NCBI RefSeq assembly: GCF_037975245.1
Contig: NC_092564.1
Coordinates: 6,579,984 to 6,643,983 of the forward strand
Source of the DNA: Apostichopus japonicus
Taxonomy: Eukaryota; Echinodermata; Holothuroidea; Aspidochirotida; Stichopodidae
Direction: 5' to 3'
Length of the DNA stretch: 64,000 bases
The notes below the pieces were generated by a model that saw nothing but the letters and a program-made list of their open reading frames with translations, did no database searches and was not told the DNA's origin. Below are positions 24,237-36,985 of this stretch, one piece after another. Position numbers and translations under genes: made by a program. Within the stretch, counting starts at the first letter, position 1. Every line of letters starts with the position of its first letter.

Positions 24237-26683
24237 TGTAGCCTACTAAGAATTATTCTGGTTCTTCTCGTTTTACTTTGCACGTATTTTTTTATCATTA
24301 TCGTGTCGAATATTGGGGTTTTAATAAGGTTCTAAATGATCATTTAATCTTTTCAAACTATTTTATTCCAATTAAACTTCGCTAGTCAGTAAATAATTTC
24401 GATTCGTATCGATTTGGCCATGCATTTTTTTATATTAGTACAAACAAATATTTAAAGAAAATCTTCCTCTAAAATGGAAGTCAAAACGAAGGATTCAAAC
24501 ACAGACGGGAGAGATGTAATCAAAAATGAAATTTGTCCAGAGAAATAATGAATAACGACTATTTTTCAAATACTTATGGTAGCCTATAACAGCCATAGAA
24601 TCAATATCAAAATAAAATATTAATCTTTAATCAGTTATTGTAAATTCAAAGAACAGGTAGGCCTGTGATAGATATTAGATACAGTAACTAATAACACATT
24701 TTCAAGCCAGTTTTGAATTTGCCGGCATAGCCTATATGACTTAGGGTCAACAGACGTTTTCATTTAACTTTCGTTACCCATATAGCGAAAATCACAAAAC
24801 AATATCAAATATACTTAGACAATCATAACAGGCAGATATCGAATAAAATAAACAGCAAAAAGACTATAAAACCACAAACTAAAAATGTTCTCTTTTCCAC
24901 AGTCCGACTCATTCAGTTTTTCAAATTCACTGGTTCGTGGAAACATTAACTGAGCTCACGAAAAGTCACCGAAAGTTAATCTTTCATAGGCATATGCAAA
25001 ATTAGGTTAGATAAAATTTTGAAAGTTTCTTTCTCTTTTTATCTCATTCGTTCTTTTCTTATTTATTTTGCCATTTATTGTTCCTTTGGGGGTTTAGAGG
25101 AGGGCGGGAGGGGGGTGGGGTGGCATAATTTAAACGCTACTACACTTCATAACAGACGATGAAGCAAAATATTTTCTCCAACTAAAGTTTACCACAATAA
25201 GTGAGCAAAATACTCAATTGAAATATTAATGTTGAGAAAAAAAGTACAACGTATTGAAATAAAACTCGCATTCATGAAATTTAGAAATTCCTGTAGACAA
25301 GACGAACACCTCCCCTAAAAGCCAGGGAATAGCCAAGTTCTAATAACATTACTGTTACCAGAATATATATAGACGGATATGCTATAGTGACTACATTAGC
25401 AACTGCTTCACAATTTACATTGTAGAGTGACAATCTTCTCAACTTTTTTAAGTATCTCTCAGCGGGTACTTATATTCCTGAAAGTGAAACTTAACATGTG
25501 TGCCCCCCTAAGGATAAGTTTCTGAATTGAATGTGAATGTTGAAATAATAGCACCGTCTCCCTATCTCACTCTCACACAATGGATGCATTTAGCAAAAGT
25601 TCCATGAACAGATGAAAGGATAATTCTTGTCTTGAGTTATTTTCTATTCTTTCCTCTTTTCTTTTCTTCTTTTGTTGTTGTTGTCATGCTTTCCGTTTTC
25701 ATTGTTTTTTATTACTATTATTTAGCCTTCCTTAACCATACGAAACTTATGTTATTATTTTCTGTTAAAATATTGAATAAATAACTTTTTTCTATCATTT
25801 TTCTTTGTGTGACTACACGATTATAGACGAAACCTACGTAAGCTAAGCAAGCCTGGATGGGATATTTATTGACTTAGTTTCGACCAGTCATCTATAAAGT
25901 TACGTACCTGGTTTTACCCTTAGCCTATATCGATATTAATCCTATATCAATATATATATATATATCTATATCAAATATGTCATTTTTTCTCGATCATTTT
26001 CTCTAACCTAAGCATGTAGACTTAAATTATTCCGAAAATTTATGCAATCAATATTTCCTATCACAAAACTTGCCATACCCTATTTTAGCTTTTCTTTAAT
26101 TTTGTGGTTTTTCTTTTTCGTCAAATTAGAGTCGATTGTTTTTGCAAAAACATACAACCTTCATGATATCCCAATGACAATATTTATGCCAGGGGAGGGG
26201 GAGGAAGGGAGTTCGATTTGTTGGAGGTATGGACTGCCGGACTGGGGGAGGGGTGTTTTCCCAACCCTCGGACACCCCTCTCGTTTGGGAAAATGTTGTC
26301 AATTATCAAGAAATATCAATACATCAGTAGACTTTCGAACAAATTATTCAACTTCTTGAAAATGATCAAGCTTTGAGACATATATTCTTACACACCTTAT
26401 TATTTAAAACAAATACGCTTACTTTTCTATTCCATGCTCAATGCGGGAGGGGGGAGGGGGTTGGGGTTAGATGAAGGGTCCATATGTTGAAGCTGGAGGT
26501 AAGTATAGGTTGTTCATAAATTCCCAAACCACAAAACCAGGTATAGGCTAAGCTTTGTGAATTACGAAATTGGCTCCGTAATTCTTTATTCACTGACTTA
26601 AATAATTTTGAACAACAATTGGAACTCAATAGCGTAATTATAGGCAAAGTAAGTTGCGTTACTTGATTGCCAACATTTTATGA
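24237..26683. other. Non-coding; putative Hox intron
   Basis: No gene supported. G-rich tracts lie at 25088-25124, about 26190-26255 and about 26442-26465. A short (AT)n run lies at about 25950-25968. Confidence 0.5.
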
Positions 26684-26803
26684 TTCACTATAAACAAATT
26701 TCTATGTAACCAGAAAGAGTATATCTACGATGAAGTCTTGCAGTCGGCCGCCAACCTGACCCAGGCTGACCGCAGAGATAAGCTGCGAAGTACCAAAAGT
26801 TAG
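26684..26803 (+). other. Short coding-like island of unknown origin
   Basis: The plus frame between a stop at 26681 and TAG at 26801 codes 39 residues. The segment from 26720 on (Y-I-Y-D-E-V-L-Q-S-A-A-N-L-T-Q-A-D-R-R-D, then K-L-R-S-T-K-S) looks like an amphipathic helical protein piece and is GC-rich in an AT-rich setting. AACCAG at 26709-26713 could serve as an acceptor, though the pyrimidine tract before it is weak. It may be a pseudogene scrap, transposon piece or exon. No family recognised. Confidence 0.25.
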
Positions 26804-28130
26804 TAACCAAAATAGGCGACTTATATAATGCTCTCCATCTTAGTTATTGTTGAAAAACAAAAATATGGTTGATGAATCCAACCGTCAGGATATTGAATGT
26901 GATTTGAACGATCAAAAAATGTGAACATGGAATTTGGGGGGGGGGAGGGTAGGAGTAGTATGACCCAAAGTATCCCCCGCCCAGCCTTCCCCACCCTTGT
27001 ACGGGCATGGTATACTTTGAATAGTTTCTTTTAAAAAGTATACGTAAACCAAGTATATGATTTGTTGTTCAACTATAATGCCTGTATTCCTCTTCCTTTT
27101 TTCTTTTCCTTTGTAAAGAAATACAAAATTGATACCTTGATTTCCACCCAAAGACGTCCACGTGAGTTTTGGAGGGAGTAATAAGTAACTAACTGCTCAT
27201 GTACCATACAAGATATTCGGTTATAGCTCGTCGTTATAACTACCGTGTTCCCATAAACTTGGAAACTTTTCAGTTTAGACAAATGTGCATTTGTTTGCAA
27301 ATTCACCAAAGTTCTCAAAGAAGTCAAAACAGAGCACGACTCTGGGCATGGATTAACTGCACACTGTTATGACCGAAGGATACATCGATTAGACGAAAAT
27401 TCATCCGGCTAAGAAAGGTTTCTATACTGTTTCTACAAGCAGCTTTCTGATTTTTTTTTTTCAATTTAATTGTTTGTAGCTAGTTAAATTTGTTTTATAA
27501 TGTGAAATAAAGTTTAAAGTCGACTCTTTCGACATTTAGTATTGTCTGTATGGGCTTTACGCAAATAAAAATAGACAATAGGTCATAAAATTACATATCA
27601 AATTAATACAGACAGCTACTGTGCAAATGATGCATTTTCTCTACTGGTCGATTGATGAGAGAGTTCTGGTCACAAAAGATATCCAACATTTGAGCAAAAT
27701 GACTACATTTACTAGATATGCTAACTCTTCTAAAATGGTCACGACGTTACAATAGTATTTTAAACTTACTTCTCAAACATTTTGTTGACAGTTTAGTAAC
27801 GTGAAATTTTCATATATTGTATTTATACTCATAATACTGAAACAAACTAATTGTATATCTAATTGCAAGCATATCTTTGTTGAATTTCTTTATACCACCA
27901 AGCGATACTGTGTCTTTTCTTATGTCCTGTTGACGTTATAGTCCCCACTTAAGCAAATTTGTAGGTATCTGTCTTCGACAGATAACAAATTGAGCCGACT
28001 AGATAATCCGCGACGAAAAATTGAGGAAATATTTGTGTTCTGAGAAAGCCTCATGGATTTTGCGGGAGGAGTGTTCATAATCTCAGAGTACAGATATGTT
28101 CTAGGTACCTCACGAAATCATCTGTAGTAT
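26804..28130. other. Non-coding; putative Hox intron
   Basis: A G-run with C-rich continuation lies at about 26936-27000. No gene supported; the small minus-strand frames at 26912-27327 overlap each other and have no domain. Confidence 0.5.
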
Positions 28131-28550
28131 TATAAAACTTTCTCTTTTATCGTCATAACTGGCGTGTTTTGACAACAGCTTTAGTACTTGTTACTGTTTC
28201 CGAACCGTGTTATGATCTGAAAACATCAATATTAGCTTAAGCTGATTTCATACTATAATACAATTTTGACAACAATGATTGTAAACCTTCTCTATCGTTA
28301 TCATGACTCGCGTGCTTTGACAACAGCTTTAGTAATTGTTACTGTTTCCGAACCGTGTTGTGTTCTGACAACATCAATGGTAACTTAAACTGTTTTCAGA
28401 TAATACATTTTGACAATGATTATAAAACTTTCTCTCTAGATAATTGTCATGACTCGCGTGCTTTTACAACAGCTTTAGTAATTGTTACTGTTCCGAACCG
28501 TGTTGTGAACTGCCAACATCAATCGTAATTGTAATTGTTTCCTAATCACG
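28131..28550. repeat. Three tandem copies of a ~145-bp complex unit
   Basis: Copies begin near 28131, 28281 and 28421. Each contains TATAAAACTTTCTC or a variant, then CGTGCTTT-ACAACAGC, then TTTAGTAATTGTTACTGTTT and CCGAACCGTGTTGTG, then an AACATCAAT segment. The core of about 60 bp is better conserved than the rest. Confidence 0.85.
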
Positions 28551-31500
28551 GTGAAATAAAGAAAATAACATTGTTAATTGTTTCTGGTTCTTGCCCAAAA
28601 TGAGGTCGAACGATTGGTACATTCGCTACTGTTGCATTATCAGGATGACAACAACTTTCGTAAGATTGTGTTCATTTCATTACATATAAATACTAAAATG
28701 AGAATAGCAACATCGACAAAATATATATTATTACTATGAAATATAAAAATACTGACGTGTTCAGGTCGTTTTAAGTTGATTGTTGTTATAAATGGAATTT
28801 AATTCTTATACAAAACTCTCAAACATTCACAAAGGAAAATTTTTTAAAATTTTTTTTTATTGTCGAACTGAAAAATATGGTACAAAATTACAGAAAAAAA
28901 GTGCTCCTTTTCACATGTTAAATTTCAAATCAAATGTTATATTGTAAAGCAAACTTTAGGAACTAACTTGAGAAGATTAAGCGCTGACCAATCATTCGTC
29001 GTTTAGACCTGCGGGTTGAGCAATATGTCGTTAACGTAAAGTGTCTGTCGCATGTTCACGACGCGATGACACGAGCGGTGTACAGTCAGAAATCGAAGGT
29101 TTTACGATGATAGGCGTTATGTCTCTAGAAATAAAAAACAACTTTGACCCAGGCGAAGATAGGACAAAAATATTTGATAATGAGAAAGCGGCAATCATGT
29201 GAAACTACCAACCGATTGATACCGTTGATTTTCAAGACTTGGTTACGGTTTCACATCTCCCACAACGAGAGGCTATGTCTCAGACCAGACGTTGCCGGAT
29301 ATGACCGTAAAATTAGCGATCTCAAGTTGCCCATCCATATTCTAGAGAAGCGGGCAAATTTTCATATGGTATGAATTTTCATTAGTATAGCAGTAAAGGG
29401 CTGCATTTTGCGGTCAGGGTGGTAACTTTGGAGCGTTCTGACCAAACCATGAACTATTTATATATAATTGATTAGCATTGCAATGTCATTAAGATGTCTA
29501 TAATGCAGTTCGGCCATTTTGGGTGTTTCAAAGTTTGCGAGATACCGCCGCGATCAAATCAGTAAAAAAAAAACATACGTCCAGGAAAATACATGTTATG
29601 TTTAATTTGTTTAATTTGTAAACGTTTGAAAAGACAATATTCTTATTCCATTGTTCCTGCAGTAGTGTGGTAGACATTTTGTATTGTGCCAGATAGTTTT
29701 CTGTACAAATAGATAGCCACTAATCTAAACGCAACATATACCTTTAAGAAGCCTAAACCCTACACGCGAGATCGCACGAACGTTCAGATCTAAAAGGCTT
29801 GCTATCACTTCCAATGAGATGGCAAAATAAACACACTGTGTTGTTGGTGGTGACGGCGACTAAACGATAACGTTAAAAGAGAGAGTGGTTGGATATTTCA
29901 AAAACAAAAAAATCACTAAAAATGAACGAAACTGTCATGAAAAATAAAATTGTTATCAACTATATTAAACACTCATTAATTTGGTTTCATATCAACTGGA
30001 CTAATAAAGATGATGGTGAACTTCGAACATGGAGGAGCAATAAATTCCATGCGAAAATATTAACTAGTAATTACCGCAATAAATACAGTAGTTGCATTGC
30101 TTAAAGGGATCTACAACTTTCAAGATTAACAGTAGGTACACAAACAGCGCAATAGTTAAAGCTTACTGTAAAGTTACTGTAACACACGACAAAGAAAATG
30201 GTTTCGAATACCAGATACAGGTGAAGTATAAAATTTTAAAAACTATTGAAGAAAACAATATAGTTGTCAATTTTCATAAGAAATCAACGACAAATATAAT
30301 TTACGTAATTCAGTCCATTTTTACAGCTTGATGCCTCTCTCATTAGTAAGACCCTCTTCTAGATTGCTACGAATGGTCTTATTAGTTTACATAGACTAGT
30401 CAAGTGTTTCTACATCATAATTCACGTATATCACCCAGTAATTAGAGTGAAAAGGTAATTGGAAAGTTATCAATAGTTAGCTTACAGTTAACTGAAAACT
30501 GGCATTTCGAATTGGTTGATCAGTTACTGACTTCAGCCTATACAATCACATCAGAGGATGACCAAGAATACAAGAAAATACAGTTCAGTTTTGAAGATTT
30601 GTACCAAATCTAATGCTTTAAACTACGATTTAAAGAGGCAACAAATTGGTAATTTAGTATCGTAATATATATTAATATAGTAAATTAGAAGTATATTATT
30701 AATGAGTAGAAGTATTCTTTTTTAAAATTGAACCTTGCTTCTACAGCACACAATACCTTTAAGATCAAGATGCAGTTACATGCGCAAGTTTTTCTTTAAA
30801 AAAGTAGTTCATCCAACACAACAAGAAGAAAAGGTGAAATATAAGGAGCAACATATTATTATTCCTGAAGTATTTTTACTGATTATATGATATTTCACCA
30901 AAGACTAAAATTGTTCGCGTTAGTACTGGGGGCCTAAAGATTTTTTTTTTAAAGAGCACAAAATATTTAAGTTAGGAATACGAAATATTAAAGATCACCA
31001 CTCTATTGCTAAATTTCTTATCGATAGTTAATTTACAAAACATTTGCTTTACATTCAAAGTATTGTTAGCTTGCAATTTCCAAATATTCTGATCTGAAGG
31101 TCTATGCTGAGACGAGTAGGATAGACAGACCTAGGCTTTCTACTTCTCTCAAGTGTGGCTCATTAAGAAGTCCTACTGCAGCTTTTAGTCTTACACACAC
31201 ATTAAGAAAAATATATTAATGCCAGCTGAACTTTTTTTTCTCTTGACTTTCTTTTACTTGATTTCATACAGCATAGCTTTAAACTATTTATTGTAGCAAA
31301 ACAAATACAACACTGTGTTATATAGCATACACGTATACCATTGCGCCAACATAATTTTATATAACCAATATTGTCAACCCTTCCCTTGTGGTATGTATAT
31401 AAGCGGCCACTTGAAGGCTTTTAACAGTTGTGTGGTCCGTCACTGTTTGTTGCTGTTCGGGTATTAGGGGTAATGTAACAAAATATAGTAACACTGTTCA

Positions 31501-31830
31501 TCTTTGTACTTCAAAGGAAATACAAAGGGATTCCGCATTCGTGAATATTGTACAAAAAAAGTCTATGCACGAGCAACTTTATAACGGAGAGAACTTTGGT
31601 ACACAAACTTAACTATATCTTTAGTCCTTAAATATGTTATAGATTACACGTTATAACCTATAGAGGTTGCTAAGCACGTACAGGTTAGCTTTCGAAACAA
31701 TTTACTATTAACTGATGAAAAAAATTTATTACGGTTAATCGTTATGGTGATATTAATACCGTGAGGCCGGTGTGAATTAACATCGCATAAATACCTGGAA
31801 TTACCTGCTCAAAATGTCGTTTGGAAATAC
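28551..31830. other. Non-coding; putative Hox intron
   Basis: A patch at about 28985-29110 is relatively rich in CpG. The frames at 29144-29374 and 30092-30331 have no recognisable domain, and the first starts at TTG. Nothing else stands out. Confidence 0.5.
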
Positions 31831-31873
31831 GTTAAACAATGGAGCTATTACGGTAATAGCTCCATGGTTAAAC
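31831..31873. repeat. Near-perfect 43-bp palindrome/hairpin
   Basis: Left arm GTTAAACAATGGAGCTATTA (31831-31850), spacer CGG, right arm TAATAGCTCCATGGTTAAAC (31854-31873). The arms pair over 20 bp with a single mismatch. The flanking sequence does not continue the symmetry. Confidence 0.9.
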
Positions 31874-34800
31874 CAAGTAACGTCGAGGGCTTAACTTTTA
31901 CATCTAGACTTAAGATAATTTTATCCCAAAAAATTCACCGGATCAAATAATAATAATAATGATTATAATAATAATAATAATAACAATACATTTGAAGCAT
32001 AACTAAACCACGATTATTTAAAGTCAAAGTACGAATTATTTTTTGTTTTTTAGACTTTAACCTAACATTTTCTAGTATGTCTATATACGGACGCCACATT
32101 TACTAAATCGATCGAAAAAACTTACTAAAAGTTATCAGACTCTTAACTGCCAGTCTCGGAGAATTATTTGGTCACAAGGACCATTTAATTGTCTAATATT
32201 ATCATCCTCAACGTCTAAACATTCATGTGTGGATATTGAAACTTTCAGTTTGAACATTGTGGACTGTTGAAATTTTGGGTCAAAACCGATGACCTTTGTC
32301 AAGGGCCGCGGTGATGACAATTCAAGTATCACCACCAGCAAAATTGTAAATTCAAATGTATTACATGATTACCAGAGGAAGTAATCCATTTAAATTGTCA
32401 ATTTTTATTATTATTTTTATTAAAAAATAATTTTCTAGTTTCTTTTCTATACTCACTGGAAAACGAACAATTCTTAACATGTCATATTAATTACAATAGA
32501 CAATCTATATTTTGAGAAGTAAATAAGAAGATATATTTTAGAACTTTCGCAGTAGAATGTTATGCATATCAGTCATAAAAATAGACTGACTTAATTAATT
32601 GCAATTGTACTTCGAATTAAATGAACGTTCCTTTTTTAAACTACTAAGAGGAGATGAAAATTAATTGACGATAAATATGAACAGTGTTTCTGAACGATCC
32701 TGTCCTGGTATGGATAATGATCAAGTGACAATAGTGTCCAAAAAGGGGACATGGGAAGTAAGGTTAGGCCTTTACAGGGCGAAAGCGAAAGATGATGAAT
32801 ACTCCTTGGTAATAATACAGAATTTATCAATATGGCATATTTTGATTATTATTTGATTATGTTACAGAAAGGTACTATGGACCTTAGGCCAAATATAGAT
32901 TTTTATTTTATTTTTAAAATTTTTATTAAATAAATACAATTAGTAGTTAAGAGAAAATATTTAACAGTTCAACATAAGGAATTTAAAATGACAATCCAGA
33001 AAAGACCGGCAAATCGAACAGAACAGATGGACAAATTCATGAACATTTTTCGATACATTTTCATATTGCAGTGTATAGAACTTACGATTATGGTTCTATG
33101 GTACATAAGCTACGTAAAGTCGATCTCTCCAGCAAACCGAATTTTTCGTGAAAGATATTTTTCGTCAGAGTAATACAACACTGGACCCGCAAGGTCCTGT
33201 AGCTTACATAATAGATTAAAAAGTCTGAGGTAGTATTGTTTTTTATTCTGGCAAAAATTTCTCGTTGCTATTTGGACGCCTGAGTCCTTAAACAATTTAG
33301 TTCATACTTTGACTAGTTACAACATTTATTTCATATAATGAAAATGAAAGTTGTTCATTTTCCACTTTTGCTTTTTACATGTAGCCAATACCTATTTAAA
33401 CCTGTCTGGCTCTCGAAACGTTCTGTACCTTTATTTACAAGATATGCTCGCGATTACTAGGAACCTTTCTAGACAGAGAGAATTTGTCAGAAATAATTGG
33501 TCAATAACTGATAAGCTGCCGTAGCAGTTGTTTAAATAAATTTCAATATCTACATGGACAAAGTGTTAATGACTACTTGAAAATCAAACACTTCGTATTT
33601 TCAAGTTTAAAAATGTTCAAGTTTTACCCGGTTGGAAACTTCCTGTATGTAGTTTAACTATACTCATGAATATGTTATGAATATTAAAGGCTAGTCTTAG
33701 TAGCCTACATTTGCCCAAATTTGTTTTAGGTTATTAGTACATTGTATGTATTTTCAGAAGGCATTTGTCCAGTGATCGTCACAGTCTGTATTGTACGCTA
33801 AACCTATATACGTTTTTCTTATGTTTTATTCCTCATAAACTTCATAGCAATGATTGACCAGTATTAATAGTATGGCCAACAAGCCGTGAATTATTAGTTT
33901 TTGCCGCTACCCTCCTCCACCACCGACCCACCCCCCCTTCCCCCCGGTACACCTTCCATTACAACATCCAGACCACTGTCCAGTGTTTTTAAAATGTTGA
34001 CCGGTCAATGTGGTGAGAGAATGAACGATTTTCTTTACTTTTATCTCTCTCCTTTGTTATAGTCACAACTTTGAATTTTATTTTATTTTATTCAAAGGCC
34101 TTTCTTCAGAAATTTTTCAAAGGGCACATTGTCTTTTTGTTTTTTTAAAACAATGAAAATAAGCTGCATTTTGGTGACAAGCCAAATGTTTCTTTTTCTT
34201 TTGTCATGTAAATGAGACCATATTTAATCAAGATTGATTGCAATACTATAGATCGTAGAACCAACACAAAACATCAAAATTACTTCAAGCAATTGTCTTT
34301 AGGATTTAAGGACATCGCATTGATACGTTAGGACATTGGGGTTCTTAATTCATAAAAGAAAGTCTTCTCATGTTGGTAAGACTTTAAGAATAAGCTTTTC
34401 AAGTTTACTAAACAAAATTCTTTTATCTTTTCTCTTCTAACCACAGAAAGTCTTTAAAGTTTTATTTTGGTTTAATGTTTCTTATTTCTTGTAGGGTATT
34501 GTAAATGAATGTTTCATGATAAACGTTTTAGATTTTTCATATTTTGATCAAACCGTCGAACATGAATATGGATATTAAAATTGTCAACTTATGTACAAAT
34601 ACAGAAAACCTTTTATCAGTGTCTCAAAATTCCTCTCTCTCACTTCCTCTCTCTTCCCATGAAGAACATCTCTGAAATCTTACAAACCTTGTTCACGAAG
34701 TATTCACTTAGGGATGAAGAATTGTTAACGACAGTTGAAAATTAGTCTGCTTATTACATTTGAATGTAAAAGAATCGGTTAGAATTCCCATCTGTGATTA

Positions 34801-36107
34801 ACAAAACATTAACAAAGATATTCCTTTTTTTCTTCTCACCATTCTGAGGGATTGTCGTAATTGGAAGAGGTAAAAAATTCAACAAAAAAAACCTGTTGTA
34901 AACAGTTTCTATTTTCAGAAAGCAATATCTTTTTCTTAACATTATTTTTGCTCTGTTTAAGGTGGACATTTTGAACTTACAGCCTATATTTGAATTCGGA
35001 CAAAGTACGAGTATTATTGACCCGAAATCTTAAGTTAATAAGTTATTATTATCATTATTATTATTCATTTTGACTTTGTAAAGTTTGGAGATTACGTGTT
35101 AGGACTCCCATACTGCAACGGGTGGGGTATATGTACTATAGAATATATATAGTCTTGCTTAGAAGCTGCTTTTGAGAAGTTACTTTTGAAAATGACTTCG
35201 ACAAACAAATTCTCTATCAGATAGGTTGGAGTAGCATTTCTCTGGTTAGATATAACCCTGGGAATCGATATCTTATATCAATATGGAAGGTGAAAAAGTC
35301 ATAACAGAACAATAATATAAAAAAAACAGATTTATATAAAAAAAAAGATATATATATATCTGGCGCCTTTGTTTCAACGATTAAACAATCTACTAAGTTG
35401 AATACGGCCCATGTAGGGTGATTAAGTATTATTGAGTGTTTCTTAAAGCGCAGTCCAGGGAATAATGGCATGCCTATAGTCGCAAACACACTGTATCTCA
35501 CAGGAGTACAAACCCTAACACACTTGTGTCTAGAAAGCAATCATCGTTACCAAATAGAGACAGATGCGACCAAAATAATTTTACGGTCACCTTTGCTCCG
35601 GATTGATTTATGATCATATACCAGGTCAAACTAGAGTGACCAACATTTTGTTTTGCAAGGTCCATCTCATAACCGCCCCCCCCCCTCAAAAAAAATTGAA
35701 GAAAAAAAGATTCATAATAATCGGAATAATAGGTAATGCAATGAAAAATTGTTAATACAGAGATGTTGTTTTGGTATAGTTCCTTTGTAGCAATATGAAA
35801 TAATATTCAGTAGACCAACTGAAAAGTTGGACGTGTCTGCAATGTTTGAAGAAGTTAAACGGATGCAGTCTTATTCATTTCACACCTTTTTTGTTATCAA
35901 ATATGAGAATCATTTTTACTGACTATTCATAACCATCTCTCTTCCTTACAATTTTTCTCTTTATTTTTAGTAATATTTTTTTTGTAACAAGAATAGTAAT
36001 ATATCACCAAAGACAATGACAGGATCTCCTCTGTTTTTATTTCTCTTTTCAAATTAATATATCAACACTTTATAAATCAGAGGACACTTTGGGAGTATAA
36101 GTATTAT
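31874..36107. other. Non-coding; putative Hox intron
   Basis: Imperfect (AAT)n runs lie at about 31948-31988 and 35044-35066; a C-rich tract lies at about 33925-33947. No gene supported. Confidence 0.5.
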
Positions 36108-36285
36108 GAATGAGTTCGTGTTCCTTAGGAGTGTATATATATAGCTGTGTAGTAAATGAGAGAGAGGGGGCGAAATGGTCGAAAAAAAAGAAAGAATAAA
36201 GTCGATAAGGATTTCTAGTTTTTCTGGTCTTCCTCGTGTTAAAAATCGTCCTGATAACATCGGAATGAGTTCGTGTTCCTTAAGA

Positions 36286-36316
<31 letters not shown>

Positions 36317-36436
36317 CCTGGGTAGTAACAGAGAGGGGACAAAATGGTCGAAAAAAGAAAGAATTTAGGTCGATAAGAATTTATAATTTTCTAGTTCTTC
36401 CTCGTGTGTTAAAAATCGTCCTGATAAACATCGGAC
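36108..36436. repeat. Two-copy ~155-bp tandem duplication
   Basis: Copies start at 36108 and 36263 with GAATGAGTTCGTGTTCCTTA. Each holds a short (AT)n run, GAGAGAGGGG, AAATGGTCGAAAAAA, GTCGATAAG and ends AAAAATCGTCCTGATAA-CATCGGA. The AT run is longer in copy two. Confidence 0.92.
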
Positions 36437-36974
36437 TTGTAAAGTCTGTTGTGTGTATTAATATATTCTCAATACCATAACAACAAAGTAACCATGTATG
36501 ATACCTCTAATTATTTATAGATTCGCACTTTTCGCACAAACCGGCGGCTCAGTTTTGTTTATCAAAAGTTTGACCTCAGGTCATATTATGATACAAACTG
36601 GATTTCTCTTAGCCTTATTGTTCTAAAAAATGAAATGGAAGGATATTTATTATATCGACGAAAAAAAAAGAAGAACACTTTCAATTTCTTGAAGTAAATT
36701 CGCAATTTTCGTACTTTCGATTCATATGAGAAAAGAGAGGAGATTGGTTTAAACATATTCTTCAGTTTCGTGTAGTGACTGTCAGTTCGGAGGTACTTGC
36801 ATTTCGAATATATGGCCTAAAATAAACCCTGTGTTTATATTTGTGTGGTTTTAATATTAGAAATATGTCCAGTCATTTATGAACACCAATCTAGAGATGA
36901 TTCGATGGTCAGTAGATATTAATAAGAACACACAAAGAAAAGCAAAGAAAAAGATTTCATCAATTGTTTTTGTC
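36437..36974. other. Non-coding; first part of the intron after Hox-like exon 1
   Basis: AT-rich, with an A9 run at about 36660 and no visible gene. The plus-strand frame at 36879-37241 overlaps the Hox-like exon in antisense and is a shadow. Confidence 0.5.
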
Positions 36975-36985
36975 CACTTACCCTT
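36975..36985 (-). other. 5' splice donor ending Hox-like exon 1
   Basis: On the minus strand the sequence AAGG|GTAAGTGG puts GT at 36981-36980, with a perfect GTAAGT hexamer. The cut falls after the first base of a codon (phase 1). Reading on past this point gives a tail with a hydrophobic stretch before a stop near 36857, which looks like translated intron and not real protein. Confidence 0.75.

Noticed and set aside
36857-36981. C-terminal tail of the Hox-like frame with a hydrophobic segment
   Set aside because: It lies past a consensus GTAAGT donor and is best read as translated intron.
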